Assembly (NCBI GenBank): GCA_964346585.1
Contig: CAYFVQ010000175.1
Coordinates: forward strand, 1-64,000
Source of the DNA: SOIA01 sp964346585
Lineage (GTDB): Bacteria; Acidobacteriota; Aminicenantia; Aminicenantales; Aminicenantaceae
Length of the DNA: 64,000 bases
Reading direction: 5' to 3'
Shown here: positions 42,934-51,967 of the stretch, piece after piece
How the letters are laid out: every line of letters begins with the position of its first letter
Numbering within the stretch: the stretch's first letter is position 1
Notes under the pieces: generated by a model
Databases searched by the model: none
What the model was told of the DNA's origin: nothing
The model's input: only the letters and a program-made list of their open reading frames with translations
Position numbers and translations under genes: made by a program

Positions 42934-43126
42934 TCTTTATCTCCTCTAATTATTCATCTATCTTATCGCTGATTTTTCTCTGATGTCAATCAACAAGTCA
43001 AGGAAAAAAGAACGCAGGCTCGCGTGAGACTGGCCAAAACCTAATCACGAAATGCCCCTTGAGTCTTTCTCCTTTCTTGGATGTCGGGCTTCAATTGATA
43101 TTTCCAGCATCTGTCAATTTCTCTCG

Positions 43127-43155
43127 TTTACAATTCAGCCAGAGGGAATTATACT
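43127..43155 (+). promoter_or_regulatory. sigma70-type promoter for the MFS gene, very short leader
   Basis: TTTACA (43127-43132), 17 bases, TATACT (43150-43155). Transcription would start about 10 bases before the ATG at 43173, and no ribosome binding site fits in that space. Confidence 0.45.
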
Positions 43156-43172
43156 TTCAACACGCCTAACAG

Positions 43173-44327
43173 ATGATATCCGAGCAAAAAACAGAAGCCA
43201 AAAAAACTATCCGGATATTAGCGGCAGCGTCATTCCTGAATGACATGGGCTCTGACATCATCTATCCCATCTGGCCTCTCTTTTTGACGACAGTCCTCAA
43301 AGCCAACATGGCGGCTCTGGGATTTCTGGATGGTTTGGGCGATGCCCTTGTCTCTCTATCCCAGGCCGCCTCAGGGTACGTTTCAGATAGAATAAAAAAA
43401 AGAAAGGTATTTATCTGGTTGGGCTATCTCTTTGGAGCCTTATCCAGAATAGGGTACGCCCTCTCTTCTCTCTGGACTCATCTCATCCCATTCAGGGTCC
43501 TCGACCGGTCTGGAAAAATCAGGAGTGCTCCAAGAGACGCAGTCGTGGCTGATATCTCAGATGAGGAAAACAGAGGCAAAAACTTCGGACTTCTCAGGGC
43601 CATGGACCATCTGGGAGCCGTATTCGGGATTCTCATCTGTATTTTTCTTTTCAGAATATTGGGATACAGGATACTCTTTACTCTGGCAGCCCTCCCCTCC
43701 TTCATCAGTGCTGCGTTGGTTTTTTCTTTTATAAAAGAAAGAAAGTCTGAGCGTCTCACAATCCACAAAGGCATCTCTTTCAAAGAACTCGATAGAAATT
43801 TCACTCTCTTTCTGGTTCTCAGTTCTGTCTATGCCTTGGGGGCTTTCAGTTATTCCTTTCTTTTGATATTCGCAAAAGAATTCGGATTTACGGTCACTTT
43901 CGTTCCGGTTCTTTATTTGATCTTCACAGCAGCAGCCTCTCTTTTCTCCTATCCCTTTGGCAAACTCGCGGATAGAATAGGGCGAAAACCTGTTCTTCTG
44001 TTTTCTTACTTTTTCTGGATTGTCGTCTGCTTGATCGCGATATCCAAACCCAGTCGTTTGATGCTCTTTCTTGTATTTATTCTTTATGGGGCTCACAAGG
44101 GTGCCCTCGAGCCTGTTCAGAAAACGTTCGTCTCCGAATTGGCTCCCTGTGAATTCAGAGCCAGCTGTCTTGGCGGATTCCAGATGGTCATCGGTTTATG
44201 TGCCCTTCCGGCCTCTTTCATCGCGGGAGTGCTCTGGGAGGTCGTCGGGATGTTTGCCCCATTCACACTCTCTCTCGCTCTCACTCTTGTATCAGGTGTA
44301 TTGCTCTTCTTTGTTAAAAAACGCTAA
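43173..44327 (+). CDS. MFS transporter
   Basis: This 384-residue protein has 11-12 membrane segments and major-facilitator signatures. SDRIKKRKVFIWLGY follows helix 2, PRDAVVADISDEENRGKNFG lies in the helix 4-5 region, and the repeat of the first motif, GKLADRIGRKPVLL, is in the second half. Related proteins are annotated as multidrug or sugar-phosphate-type carriers; the substrate cannot be told. It lacks a visible ribosome binding site. It is divergent from the ChaN-PDZ gene and convergent with the EF-G-like gene. Confidence 0.88.
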   Translation: MISEQKTEAKKTIRILAAASFLNDMGSDIIYPIWPLFLTTVLKANMAALGFLDGLGDALVSLSQAASGYVSDRIKKRKVFIWLGYLFGALSRIGYALSSLWTHLIPFRVLDRSGKIRSAPRDAVVADISDEENRGKNFGLLRAMDHLGAVFGILICIFLFRILGYRILFTLAALPSFISAALVFSFIKERKSERLTIHKGISFKELDRNFTLFLVLSSVYALGAFSYSFLLIFAKEFGFTVTFVPVLYLIFTAAASLFSYPFGKLADRIGRKPVLLFSYFFWIVVCLIAISKPSRLMLFLVFILYGAHKGALEPVQKTFVSELAPCEFRASCLGGFQMVIGLCALPASFIAGVLWEVVGMFAPFTLSLALTLVSGVLLFFVKKR

Positions 44328-44458
44328 GGCGGTTCTCCCCTATGATATTGATTCCCTTTTAATATCCTTGGGAATCTGTCTTTTGGAAGGTTGTCAATCC
44401 CCGCTTCAGAGGTTGAGGTGGGTCAATACTATTCTATTAATTATAATTATGTTGGTAT

Positions 44459-46546
44459 TTATTTCTCTTCTTCTTCAGGTTTGATCCGACCGTCTTTGAT
44501 CGCATCGTTGATAACTTTCTGCTGAATCTGGCCTGGCACCTCTTCATAGTGGGAGAATTCCATCAGGTAGGACCCTCGGCCTCCAGTGATAGAAGTGAGT
44601 GTGGGTTCAAAATCCAGCATCTCAGCCATTGGAACCCTCGCCTTGATGATTCGCAGATTTCCTTTCTGTTCCATCCCCTGAACCTTGCCTCTTCTTCCGT
44701 TGAGATTCCCCATGATATCTCCCATGTAGGCTTCAGGTGAGTAAACCTCGATGTTCATGATCGGCTCAAGAATGGTGGGCCTGGCTCCTTTCATTCCCTT
44801 CTTAAAAGCCATAGAGGCCGCGACCTTGAACGCAATATCTGAAGAGTCTACATCATGATAGGAACCATCATAAAGGATTACTTTAAAATCGACAGTCGGA
44901 TAGCCTGCCACCACGCCTTTCTTCCTTGCTTCCTGAATTCCCTTTTCAATCGAAGGAATAAAGTTTTTGGGGATGGCTCCCCCGAATATCTTGTCCTCGA
45001 ACTCAAAATCCGCTCCCTTAGGCAGAGGTTCCATCTTTATCTTTACATCACCATACTGGCCACGTCCACCTGTCTGTTTCTTGTATTTGCCCTGCACATC
45101 CGATTTTCCTTTGATAGTTTCTTTGTAGGGAATCTTGGGCGGCTTGAGGTCGACATTGACGCTGTACCTCTTTTTTAAACGATCCGTGACGATCTCCACA
45201 TGGAGCTGCCCGTTTCCGGAGATGATCAATTCATTGGTTTCAGGCTCTCTTTCTATCCTTACGGTGGGATCTTCTTCGGTTATCCTATGAATCGCCTGAG
45301 AAATCCGGTCCTCATCTGCACGGGTTTTCGGTTCAATGGCAAAAGAGATAGATGGCTCAGGAAAGACAATAGGATGAAACTTTAAAGAAGCTCCCTTCGC
45401 ACACAGGGAATCTCCTGTGGAAGTCTCTTTTAATTTGGCTGTCGCCACCAAATCTCCGACTTTCGCCTGTCCAGCGGGAACCTGCTCTTTCCCTTTCATG
45501 AAGAAAAGGCCTCCGAATTTTTCCGTGATTTCCTTGCTCGTATTGGTCACGGAAGCATCCGGATTCACTTTTCCTGAAAAGATCCTCATCAGAGAGATCC
45601 TTCCTGTGTATGGGTCTGAGATCGTTTTAAAAACGAGCGCTGAGAAAGGCTCATCGAGAGAAAGCTTTATCGTCCCCTCCTCTGCTTCGACCTCTCCTCT
45701 CTCCACGGGTGAAGGCAAGAAATTCACAATCCCGTTAAGGATGGGTTGAGTCCCGATGTTCACAAGAGCAGAAGCGATGAATATCGGGAAAAACTGCCTG
45801 TTGAGCATACTCTTTTTGAGGCCATCGATGAGTTCTTCTGTGGTCAGCTCTCCTTTTTCGAAATACTTTTCCATCAACTGCTCATCGTTTTCGGCAACCA
45901 TCTCTGTTAACTCTTCAATCTTCTTCTCTGCCTCTTCCTTCATATCCTCAGGGATATCCTCTTCTTTGAATTTTCCGCTTTCATTTGGTTCAAAAATATA
46001 AGCCTTCTTGGTGACCAAATCGACCACTCCTTTGAAGTTCTTTTCTTCTCCAATGGGGAGCTGCACAGGAACAGCCTGACGGCCGAAAAACTGATGAATC
46101 GCTTCCACAGTCCGAGTGTAATTGGAATTCTCTCTATCCAGCTTGTTAATGACGATGATTGCAGGAATCTTGGCTTCCTCGAGCATTTCCCATACCTTTT
46201 CCGTCCCTACTTCTACACCTGCCACACCGCACACAAGAAGGACCCCGGCATCCACAGCTCTGAGGCTTGCCCTCGTATCCCAGAGAAAATTCGTGTAGCC
46301 CGGACAATCCACAAGGTTAATCTTGCAGCCATTCCATTCTAAAAAACAAACAGCTGAATTGATGGAAATATTCCTCTCTATCTCATCGGGATCATAATCC
46401 GTTACTGTATTTCCACTTTCGACTTTGGTCAGCCTGGAAGTCGCCCCAGCATTAAATAAGAATGCAGAGGTTAAGGATGTTTTCCCTGATGAACCGTGAC
46501 CGACAACGGCAATGTTTCTGATCTTATCTGCATCATAATCTTTCAT
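44459..46546 (-). CDS. EF-G-like translational GTPase (FusA2 group)
   Basis: This 695-residue five-domain GTPase has a P-loop GHGSSGKTS, switch region ERNISIN (canonical EF-G has RGITI), DCPGYTNF (G3) and NKLD (G4). Domains IV and V include GGRGQYGDVKI and GGRGSYLMEF. The deviations at the P-loop and switch 1 place it with the second, EF-G-like group rather than the main elongation factor. Some members assist ribosome recycling or back-translocation; the function here is inferred only at group level. The ATG follows TTGGAGG. No rpsL, rpsG or tuf neighbours are present, which also argues against the primary fusA. Confidence 0.88.
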   Translation of the reverse strand: MKDYDADKIRNIAVVGHGSSGKTSLTSAFLFNAGATSRLTKVESGNTVTDYDPDEIERNISINSAVCFLEWNGCKINLVDCPGYTNFLWDTRASLRAVDAGVLLVCGVAGVEVGTEKVWEMLEEAKIPAIIVINKLDRENSNYTRTVEAIHQFFGRQAVPVQLPIGEEKNFKGVVDLVTKKAYIFEPNESGKFKEEDIPEDMKEEAEKKIEELTEMVAENDEQLMEKYFEKGELTTEELIDGLKKSMLNRQFFPIFIASALVNIGTQPILNGIVNFLPSPVERGEVEAEEGTIKLSLDEPFSALVFKTISDPYTGRISLMRIFSGKVNPDASVTNTSKEITEKFGGLFFMKGKEQVPAGQAKVGDLVATAKLKETSTGDSLCAKGASLKFHPIVFPEPSISFAIEPKTRADEDRISQAIHRITEEDPTVRIEREPETNELIISGNGQLHVEIVTDRLKKRYSVNVDLKPPKIPYKETIKGKSDVQGKYKKQTGGRGQYGDVKIKMEPLPKGADFEFEDKIFGGAIPKNFIPSIEKGIQEARKKGVVAGYPTVDFKVILYDGSYHDVDSSDIAFKVAASMAFKKGMKGARPTILEPIMNIEVYSPEAYMGDIMGNLNGRRGKVQGMEQKGNLRIIKARVPMAEMLDFEPTLTSITGGRGSYLMEFSHYEEVPGQIQQKVINDAIKDGRIKPEEEEK

Positions 46547-46669
46547 CTTGAAGCCTCCAAAGAATGATTAAACTCGATTTTTCAACTCAATGAGTGTCTG
46601 ACTTTTTAAAGAAGCAGCAACGGATATCATACAACAAAAAATCCTTCCTTCTCAAGATAAAATTTAATA

Positions 46670-46851
46670 GGGGACGTTCCCCAAGGTACCACCTTAGCTT
46701 ACCTAGCCCATTTCTAATTCATTATCTTTCAAAATACAAGGAAAAATAGAAGGAAGAATGGTTGAGCTAAGGTGGTACCTTGGGGAACGTCCCCTATAGC
46801 TACTAAAATACCAATAAGGATAGATAGGGTGTCCCCTTGGGGAACGTCCCC
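46670..46851. repeat. GGGGACGTTCCCC-type REP/MITE cluster
   Basis: A left arm GGGGACGTTCCCCAAGGTAC (46670-46693), its exact reverse complement (46771-46794) and a variant third unit ending 46851 with GTCCCCTTGGGGAACG. The last unit ends 6 bases from the rluD-like stop codon. Confidence 0.8.
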
Positions 46852-46856
46852 TATAG

Positions 46857-47765
46857 CTACAGCTTATTTAAAAAATCCTGTAGATCCTTGGGGAGTGGAG
46901 ACGAAAATTCAACCGTTTCTTTTGTCTCTGGATGGCGAAAAGAAAGGTATGACGCATGAAGGAAAAGACGGGGAACGCGGATTTTTGTTTTTCGATAACC
47001 ATACCGGGTATCTCCCACAAGAGAATGGCCGGCTGCCGCAAGATGAACTCTTATCTGATGGGTTCTTCCTGTGAGAGGTTTTATATCCAGAAGTGTGAAC
47101 TCTCCATATTCTTTTTGAACAGAGTACAGAGTCACGGCATCCCTCGGCTTTTTCGTGCTGACTGAAATCCTCTCTCCGTGTTTCACATGGCGCCCGATGG
47201 CCCAGGTGAACTTTCCCTCTTTCTCAGGCATTCTCCCCCATACAAGCCCGAGATAAGCCTTCTGGACCTCTCTCTTTTTGAACTGCTCCTGCAGCCCTGT
47301 ATACGCATCCATATTTCTGGCAATGACCATCAATCCTGATGTTTCTTTGTCCAAACGATGAACAATCCCCCACCTCTCTTCTGGACCGACATCTCTGATG
47401 CCCGGAAAATGGAAGAGAAGAGCGTTGACCAGAGTGTGTTTCCTGTTGCCTGCGCCGGGATGAACCACCATTCCAGAAGTTTTGTTGATGACCAGAATAT
47501 GTCTATCGCAGTGAATAACATCTAAAGGGATGTCTTCGGATTGAATCGCTTCGAGTTCCTTGAGCGCGTACTCGATTTCAACTTTTTCTCCCGGCTTCAG
47601 CTTATAGTTTGACTTTCTGGTCTCTCCATTCACTCTAACTCTATTCGATCTGATGAATTTTTGGATCTGAGACCGTGTCAATTCAGTGATTTGGTCAGAT
47701 AAAAAAACATCCAACCTCTGATTCGATCCGGATAAAGGTGTGACGAGAAATTCTTTTTTAGGCAC
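46857..47765 (-). CDS. rluD: RluD-family pseudouridine synthase
   Basis: The product has 302 residues: an N-terminal S4 RNA-binding domain (about 15-75, QRLDVFLSD...RVRVNGETRKSNYKLKPGE) and a catalytic domain whose essential Asp lies in HRLDKETSGLMV. RLTGRTHQIRVH and LFLHASYLSF are also conserved (the first as PLTGRTHQIRVH here). RluD modifies 23S rRNA helix 69. It starts with GTG overlapping the lgt stop by 8 bases and is the last gene of the ileS-lspA-lgt operon. The RluD subtype is likely but not proven. Confidence 0.9.
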   Translation of the reverse strand: MPKKEFLVTPLSGSNQRLDVFLSDQITELTRSQIQKFIRSNRVRVNGETRKSNYKLKPGEKVEIEYALKELEAIQSEDIPLDVIHCDRHILVINKTSGMVVHPGAGNRKHTLVNALLFHFPGIRDVGPEERWGIVHRLDKETSGLMVIARNMDAYTGLQEQFKKREVQKAYLGLVWGRMPEKEGKFTWAIGRHVKHGERISVSTKKPRDAVTLYSVQKEYGEFTLLDIKPLTGRTHQIRVHLAAAGHSLVGDTRYGYRKTKIRVPRLFLHASYLSFRHPETKETVEFSSPLPKDLQDFLNKL

Positions 47766-48555
47766 TTTTTCTTTTTCTCAAAACGAGAAACAGTGTCACT
47801 CCGCCAATCAAACCCAAGATACTAAAAAACTGGGGAAAGGAAAGACTGAGATAGGGAGAGGGGTTGTTAACAAGAAAGGCATTATCCGGATGGTCTCCCC
47901 GAAAATACTCAACAAAAAACCGGATAATGGAATAATTGATGATATAAAAAGAAAAAACCTGACCATCGAACTTTTTCTTCCTCAGGATGAGAAACAGAAC
48001 GAAGAAATTCAGAAAATTCAGAGCCGCCTCATAGAGTTGTGTGGGATGAAGAAGTGTGTGGAGTGGAATACCAGTGAGGTTGCTGGCATATTCGTTCTGA
48101 AAGGTCACGCCCCAGGGAAGAGAACACTCACTCCCGTAACAGCAGCCAGCACTGAAACACCCGATTCGCCCAAATCCATGCCCTAAAGCCAAGGCAGACC
48201 CGACAACATCCGCGGCTTTCCAAGTAGGAATCTTGTGCTTCCGGAAATACCAGAGAGCAAAAATGATTCCGAACGCCAAACCACCTTGAAAAACTCCTCC
48301 TGAGCGCGCAAGGCTGAAGAGCTCACCCGGGTAACGCATGTAATGAGAGAAGTTCCCGATGAACAGAATCAGTTTAGCTCCGATCAAAGAAATGATAATC
48401 GTGTAAAAAGCCATGTCCAGCATTTTTGGAGCTTCAAGGCCTTGTTTTTTCGCCTGGACATACAAGAACCATAATCCAAAAGCCACACCTACAGCGAGCA
48501 TGAATCCATAGGTATGGATGGTTAAAGGGCCAATCTTCAGGAGGACGGGATACAT
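47758..48555 (-). CDS. lgt: prolipoprotein diacylglyceryl transferase
   Basis: This 265-residue membrane enzyme has about seven helices and the Lgt signature around GHGFGRIGCFSAGCCYGSE, with the essential arginine and a His in the N-terminal IHTYGFMLAVG. It transfers diacylglycerol from phosphatidylglycerol to the lipobox cysteine of prelipoproteins. It overlaps lspA by 19 bases; lspA acts next in the same pathway. Lipoproteins such as the propeller protein at 10222 are candidate clients. Confidence 0.95.
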   Translation of the reverse strand: MYPVLLKIGPLTIHTYGFMLAVGVAFGLWFLYVQAKKQGLEAPKMLDMAFYTIIISLIGAKLILFIGNFSHYMRYPGELFSLARSGGVFQGGLAFGIIFALWYFRKHKIPTWKAADVVGSALALGHGFGRIGCFSAGCCYGSECSLPWGVTFQNEYASNLTGIPLHTLLHPTQLYEAALNFLNFFVLFLILRKKKFDGQVFSFYIINYSIIRFFVEYFRGDHPDNAFLVNNPSPYLSLSFPQFFSILGLIGGVTLFLVLRKRKSA

Positions 48556-49031
48556 TCTTCACCTCTCTTAAACACCAAAACGAATATGAGTAAAAAAGCG
48601 CCTACAGTGATACACGAATCAGCGACGTTAAAGGATGGCCAATGCCAGTTTTTTATATAGAAATCCAGGAAATCAATCACATATCCTCGGAAAACTCTGT
48701 CGATCAAATTGCCCAGAGCTCCGGCCAAGATAACAGAAAGAGAAATCTTCATAAATCTTTGGGTTGAAGGTGTCTTGAAAAAATAGTAGATGACCAATCC
48801 TAACGCCACTAAAGAAACCAGAGTGAGAAAAATAAAAAGAATCCGGCTTTCAGAATGGGAAAAAAAGCCGAAAATGGCTCCACGGTTCCGGATATGAGTA
48901 AGGTTGAAAAATCCTGGGATTACACTCTTGCTGCTTTGAAAGGGTATGCTCCGAGCGATGATCGCCTTTGTGAGCTGGTCAAAACTCAGTAAAACAACAA
49001 TAATAATTGGATATAATAATCTGCGATTCAT
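48537..49031 (-). CDS. lspA: lipoprotein signal peptidase (signal peptidase II)
   Basis: This 164-residue protein has four membrane segments and the two catalytic aspartates of the family in GNLIDRVFRGYVIDFLDF and FNVADSCIT. It cleaves the signal peptide of diacylglyceryl-modified prolipoproteins. It overlaps ileS by 4 bases and lgt by 19, giving tight translational coupling; the ileS-lspA neighbourhood is widespread in bacteria. Confidence 0.95.
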   Translation of the reverse strand: MNRRLLYPIIIVVLLSFDQLTKAIIARSIPFQSSKSVIPGFFNLTHIRNRGAIFGFFSHSESRILFIFLTLVSLVALGLVIYYFFKTPSTQRFMKISLSVILAGALGNLIDRVFRGYVIDFLDFYIKNWHWPSFNVADSCITVGAFLLIFVLVFKRGEECIPSS

Positions 49032-51805
49032 GAGATCAAATTTTTCACCACATCTTCACAGCGCTGACAGAAGTGTGGATATTCTGAACTTTCCCCTACA
49101 AAAGAAGAAAAATTCCAGCATCTTTGACATTTTTCCCAGGAAGCTTTTTTTATTTCAACTCCCAGTTCTTCGCCCGTTTCCGGTTGAAGCTCCACTGCTG
49201 AAACGATAAAAATGGACGGGAGCTCTTTTTCATACTTTTTCAAGAGATTTTCTTGAGTGGATGGAACTTTCAGAGTGACAACAGCTTCCAGGGAATTTCC
49301 GATGAGGTTCTCCACTCGAGCACTTTCGAGCTCTTTGAGGACTTTCTCTCTCACGGTCATCAAGCTTTCCCATTCCTCGAACAAATCCTCACTCAACCAT
49401 GTCTCATCGAAGGCAGGAAACCGTTCCAAATGGACCGATTCTTCTTTTCCCATAAAGTCAGATAGAGATTCCCATGCCTCCTCAGTCGTAAACGGCAAAA
49501 TGGGAGCCATGAGCACTAGAGTGGATTTGAGGAGGTTGAAAAGCGCGGTCTGAGCAGACAGTCGAAGTTGTGACTTTTTTCCCGAACAGTAGAGCCTATC
49601 CTTGATAACATCCAGATAGAGAGCGCTCAAATCCACAGTGAAGAAATTGTAGATTGTATGAAATATGATATGGTACTCGTAGTTTTCATAGGCCTTTAAT
49701 ACTTTTTTTCCGATTTTGGAACATCTTTCCATTATCCATCTATCCAGGAGTTCCATCTTCTGGGAGTCAACCTGATCCGTATCGGGAGAAAAATCATAAA
49801 TATTCCCCAGGATAAACCTCCACGTATTCCTGATCTTCCGGTAGGCCTCGACAAGCCTTTGCAGGGTTTCTTTTCCGAAACGCGCATCTTCCTTGTAGTT
49901 GAGCATCGCCACCCACAGCCTCAGAATTTCGGCTCCGTTCTTTGAGATGACTTCATCAGGGTCAACGAAATTCCCGAGAGACTTGGACATCCCCCTCCCC
50001 TGCTCATCAAGGACAAACCCATGAGTGATCACTGCTTTATAGGGAGACGCATTCTTCGCTGCTATCCCGACAAACAAAGAACTGTTGAACCAGCCTCTGT
50101 ACTGGTCGTGCCCTTCGCAATAGACATCCGATGGCCACGGAAGGTCATTTCTTTTTCCGAGGACATTGTGGCTTGCCCCAGATTCGAACCAAACGTCAAG
50201 GATGTTGTTCTCTTTATTGAAATTTTGAGATCCACACTGAGAACACTTCGTATCTAGGGGGAGGAGTTCTTTGACTTCTTTCGTAAACCAGGAGTTTGAG
50301 CCCTCTTCTGAAAAGATATCGGCTATCCGCAGGGTGATTCTCTCATCAGCTAAAATGTGTCCGCACTCATGACAATAAAAGGCAGGAATCGGGACACCCC
50401 AGGACCGCTGCCGGGAAATGCACCAATCGGGGCGAGCAACGACCATATTGGCAATTCTTTCTTCTCCCCAAGGTGGAATCCATCGGACTTTTTTTATCTC
50501 CTCCATTGCCCTTTTTCTCAGATCATTTTTATCCATGGAGATGAACCACTGCGCTGTGGCACGAAAAATCACTGGATTCTTGCAGCGCCAGCAATGAGGA
50601 TAGGCATGAACAATCTCATCTTCCTTCAACAGAGAGCCGTCCTTCATCATGTCATCTGTGATAATCTTATTGGCCTCAAAAACATTCATTTCTCCGTATT
50701 TTTCTACATGAGGAGTGAACTTTCCTTCGCTGTCGACCGGAGTATAAATATCCAGATCAGAGGCGATTCCGGTCAAGTAATCCTCATAACCATGACCCGG
50801 GGCTGTGTGAACACAGCCTGTTCCCTGGTCAAGAGTAACATAATCAGCCAGGACAAACACAGACTCTCTATCAATGAACGGATGGCGGGCTTTCAAGCCC
50901 TCCATCTCTTTCCCGGGAAACGTCACGAGCACTTTGGAGTCTTTCAGACTCAGCTCCTCAACGAGAACAGGGATCAGTCTTTTCGCTGCGATGAAAACAT
51001 CTCCATTCGTCTCAAAAGCCGCATATTCAAAATCCGGATGAAAAGCGATGGCCAGGTTGGCCGGCAGAGTCCATGGAGTTGTTGTCCAGATCAAAACAGA
51101 AACATTTTTGTCTTTCAACTCAGGATACTTCTGAGAGAGGTCAGAGATCATCGGAAATTTGACATAGATCGAAGGAGATTTCCGGTCTTTGTACTCAATC
51201 TCCGCTTCGGCCAAGGCAGTCCGGCAATGGGGGCACCAGTGGACCGGCCTTTTTCCTTTATACACGTTTCCTGAAGCAAAAAAAGCGGCAAGGAAGCGGA
51301 TCACATTTCCTTCATACTCAGGATTCATCGTTAAATAAGGTTTCTCCCACTCCCCGAATACACCCAGCCTTTTAAACTGATCCCTCTGGACACCCACGTA
51401 TTTCAGGGCATACTTTTTGCACTCTTCCCGAATCTCTATTATGGACAGGTCTCTTTTTTTCTCTCCGAGAAGTTGGTCGACCTTAATCTCAATCGGAAGG
51501 CCATGACAATCCCACCCGGGTAAATAGGGAGACCTGTATCCCTGCATGGTTTTTGTTTTGACGATAAAATCCTTCAAGATCTTATTTAAAGCCGTTCCCA
51601 GATGAATACTTCCGTTTGCATACGGTGGGCCGTCATGAAGGATGAACGATGGACTTTTCTCCGCTTTCTTCTGGATCTTCTTGTAGAGGTTTATTTCCTC
51701 CCATTTTTTTATGACTTCAGGTTCTTTTTGAGATAATTTTGCCTTCATGGAAAAGGAAGTTTGGGGTAGGTTCAGAGTGTCCTTAATCTTCTCTCCGTCT
51801 GCCAT
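49028..51805 (-). CDS. ileS: isoleucyl-tRNA synthetase
   Basis: This 925-residue class I synthetase has the HIGH-type motif in PPYANGSIHLGTALNK, an editing domain with a TTPWTLPANLA segment, and a KMSKS-type GRGMSKSLGN near residue 600. The C-terminal zinc site WEKCQRCWNFSS...HFCQRC is typical of bacterial type-1 IleRS, the mupirocin-sensitive group. The ATG follows a GGAG. The leader upstream is too short for a T-box. The 162-base gap to nadB has no gene. Confidence 0.97.
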   Translation of the reverse strand: MADGEKIKDTLNLPQTSFSMKAKLSQKEPEVIKKWEEINLYKKIQKKAEKSPSFILHDGPPYANGSIHLGTALNKILKDFIVKTKTMQGYRSPYLPGWDCHGLPIEIKVDQLLGEKKRDLSIIEIREECKKYALKYVGVQRDQFKRLGVFGEWEKPYLTMNPEYEGNVIRFLAAFFASGNVYKGKRPVHWCPHCRTALAEAEIEYKDRKSPSIYVKFPMISDLSQKYPELKDKNVSVLIWTTTPWTLPANLAIAFHPDFEYAAFETNGDVFIAAKRLIPVLVEELSLKDSKVLVTFPGKEMEGLKARHPFIDRESVFVLADYVTLDQGTGCVHTAPGHGYEDYLTGIASDLDIYTPVDSEGKFTPHVEKYGEMNVFEANKIITDDMMKDGSLLKEDEIVHAYPHCWRCKNPVIFRATAQWFISMDKNDLRKRAMEEIKKVRWIPPWGEERIANMVVARPDWCISRQRSWGVPIPAFYCHECGHILADERITLRIADIFSEEGSNSWFTKEVKELLPLDTKCSQCGSQNFNKENNILDVWFESGASHNVLGKRNDLPWPSDVYCEGHDQYRGWFNSSLFVGIAAKNASPYKAVITHGFVLDEQGRGMSKSLGNFVDPDEVISKNGAEILRLWVAMLNYKEDARFGKETLQRLVEAYRKIRNTWRFILGNIYDFSPDTDQVDSQKMELLDRWIMERCSKIGKKVLKAYENYEYHIIFHTIYNFFTVDLSALYLDVIKDRLYCSGKKSQLRLSAQTALFNLLKSTLVLMAPILPFTTEEAWESLSDFMGKEESVHLERFPAFDETWLSEDLFEEWESLMTVREKVLKELESARVENLIGNSLEAVVTLKVPSTQENLLKKYEKELPSIFIVSAVELQPETGEELGVEIKKASWEKCQRCWNFSSFVGESSEYPHFCQRCEDVVKNLIS

Positions 51806-51967
51806 GACATTCTCCAGTCCGTTTAAGTAGTTTTATTATTATAAAATAAGTCATTTTACTCCTCCACAATAAAAAGGTCAACGGATTCGGCTGCAGAGCT
51901 ATTTCTATTCCGCCTACTTTCAGGGGATCACTTTTATACAGGATTAAAAAAAAAGACAGGACTGGCT

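Noticed and set aside
44459..46546. Primary elongation factor G
   Set aside because: P-loop and switch-1 sequences and the absence of ribosomal-protein neighbours fit the second EF-G-like group instead.
47740..48186. 148-residue plus-strand reading frame
   Set aside because: Antisense to lgt, whose signature sequences are encoded on the other strand.
50357..51274. 305-residue plus-strand reading frame
   Set aside because: Antisense to ileS with no recognisable domain; the ileS frame is fully conserved.
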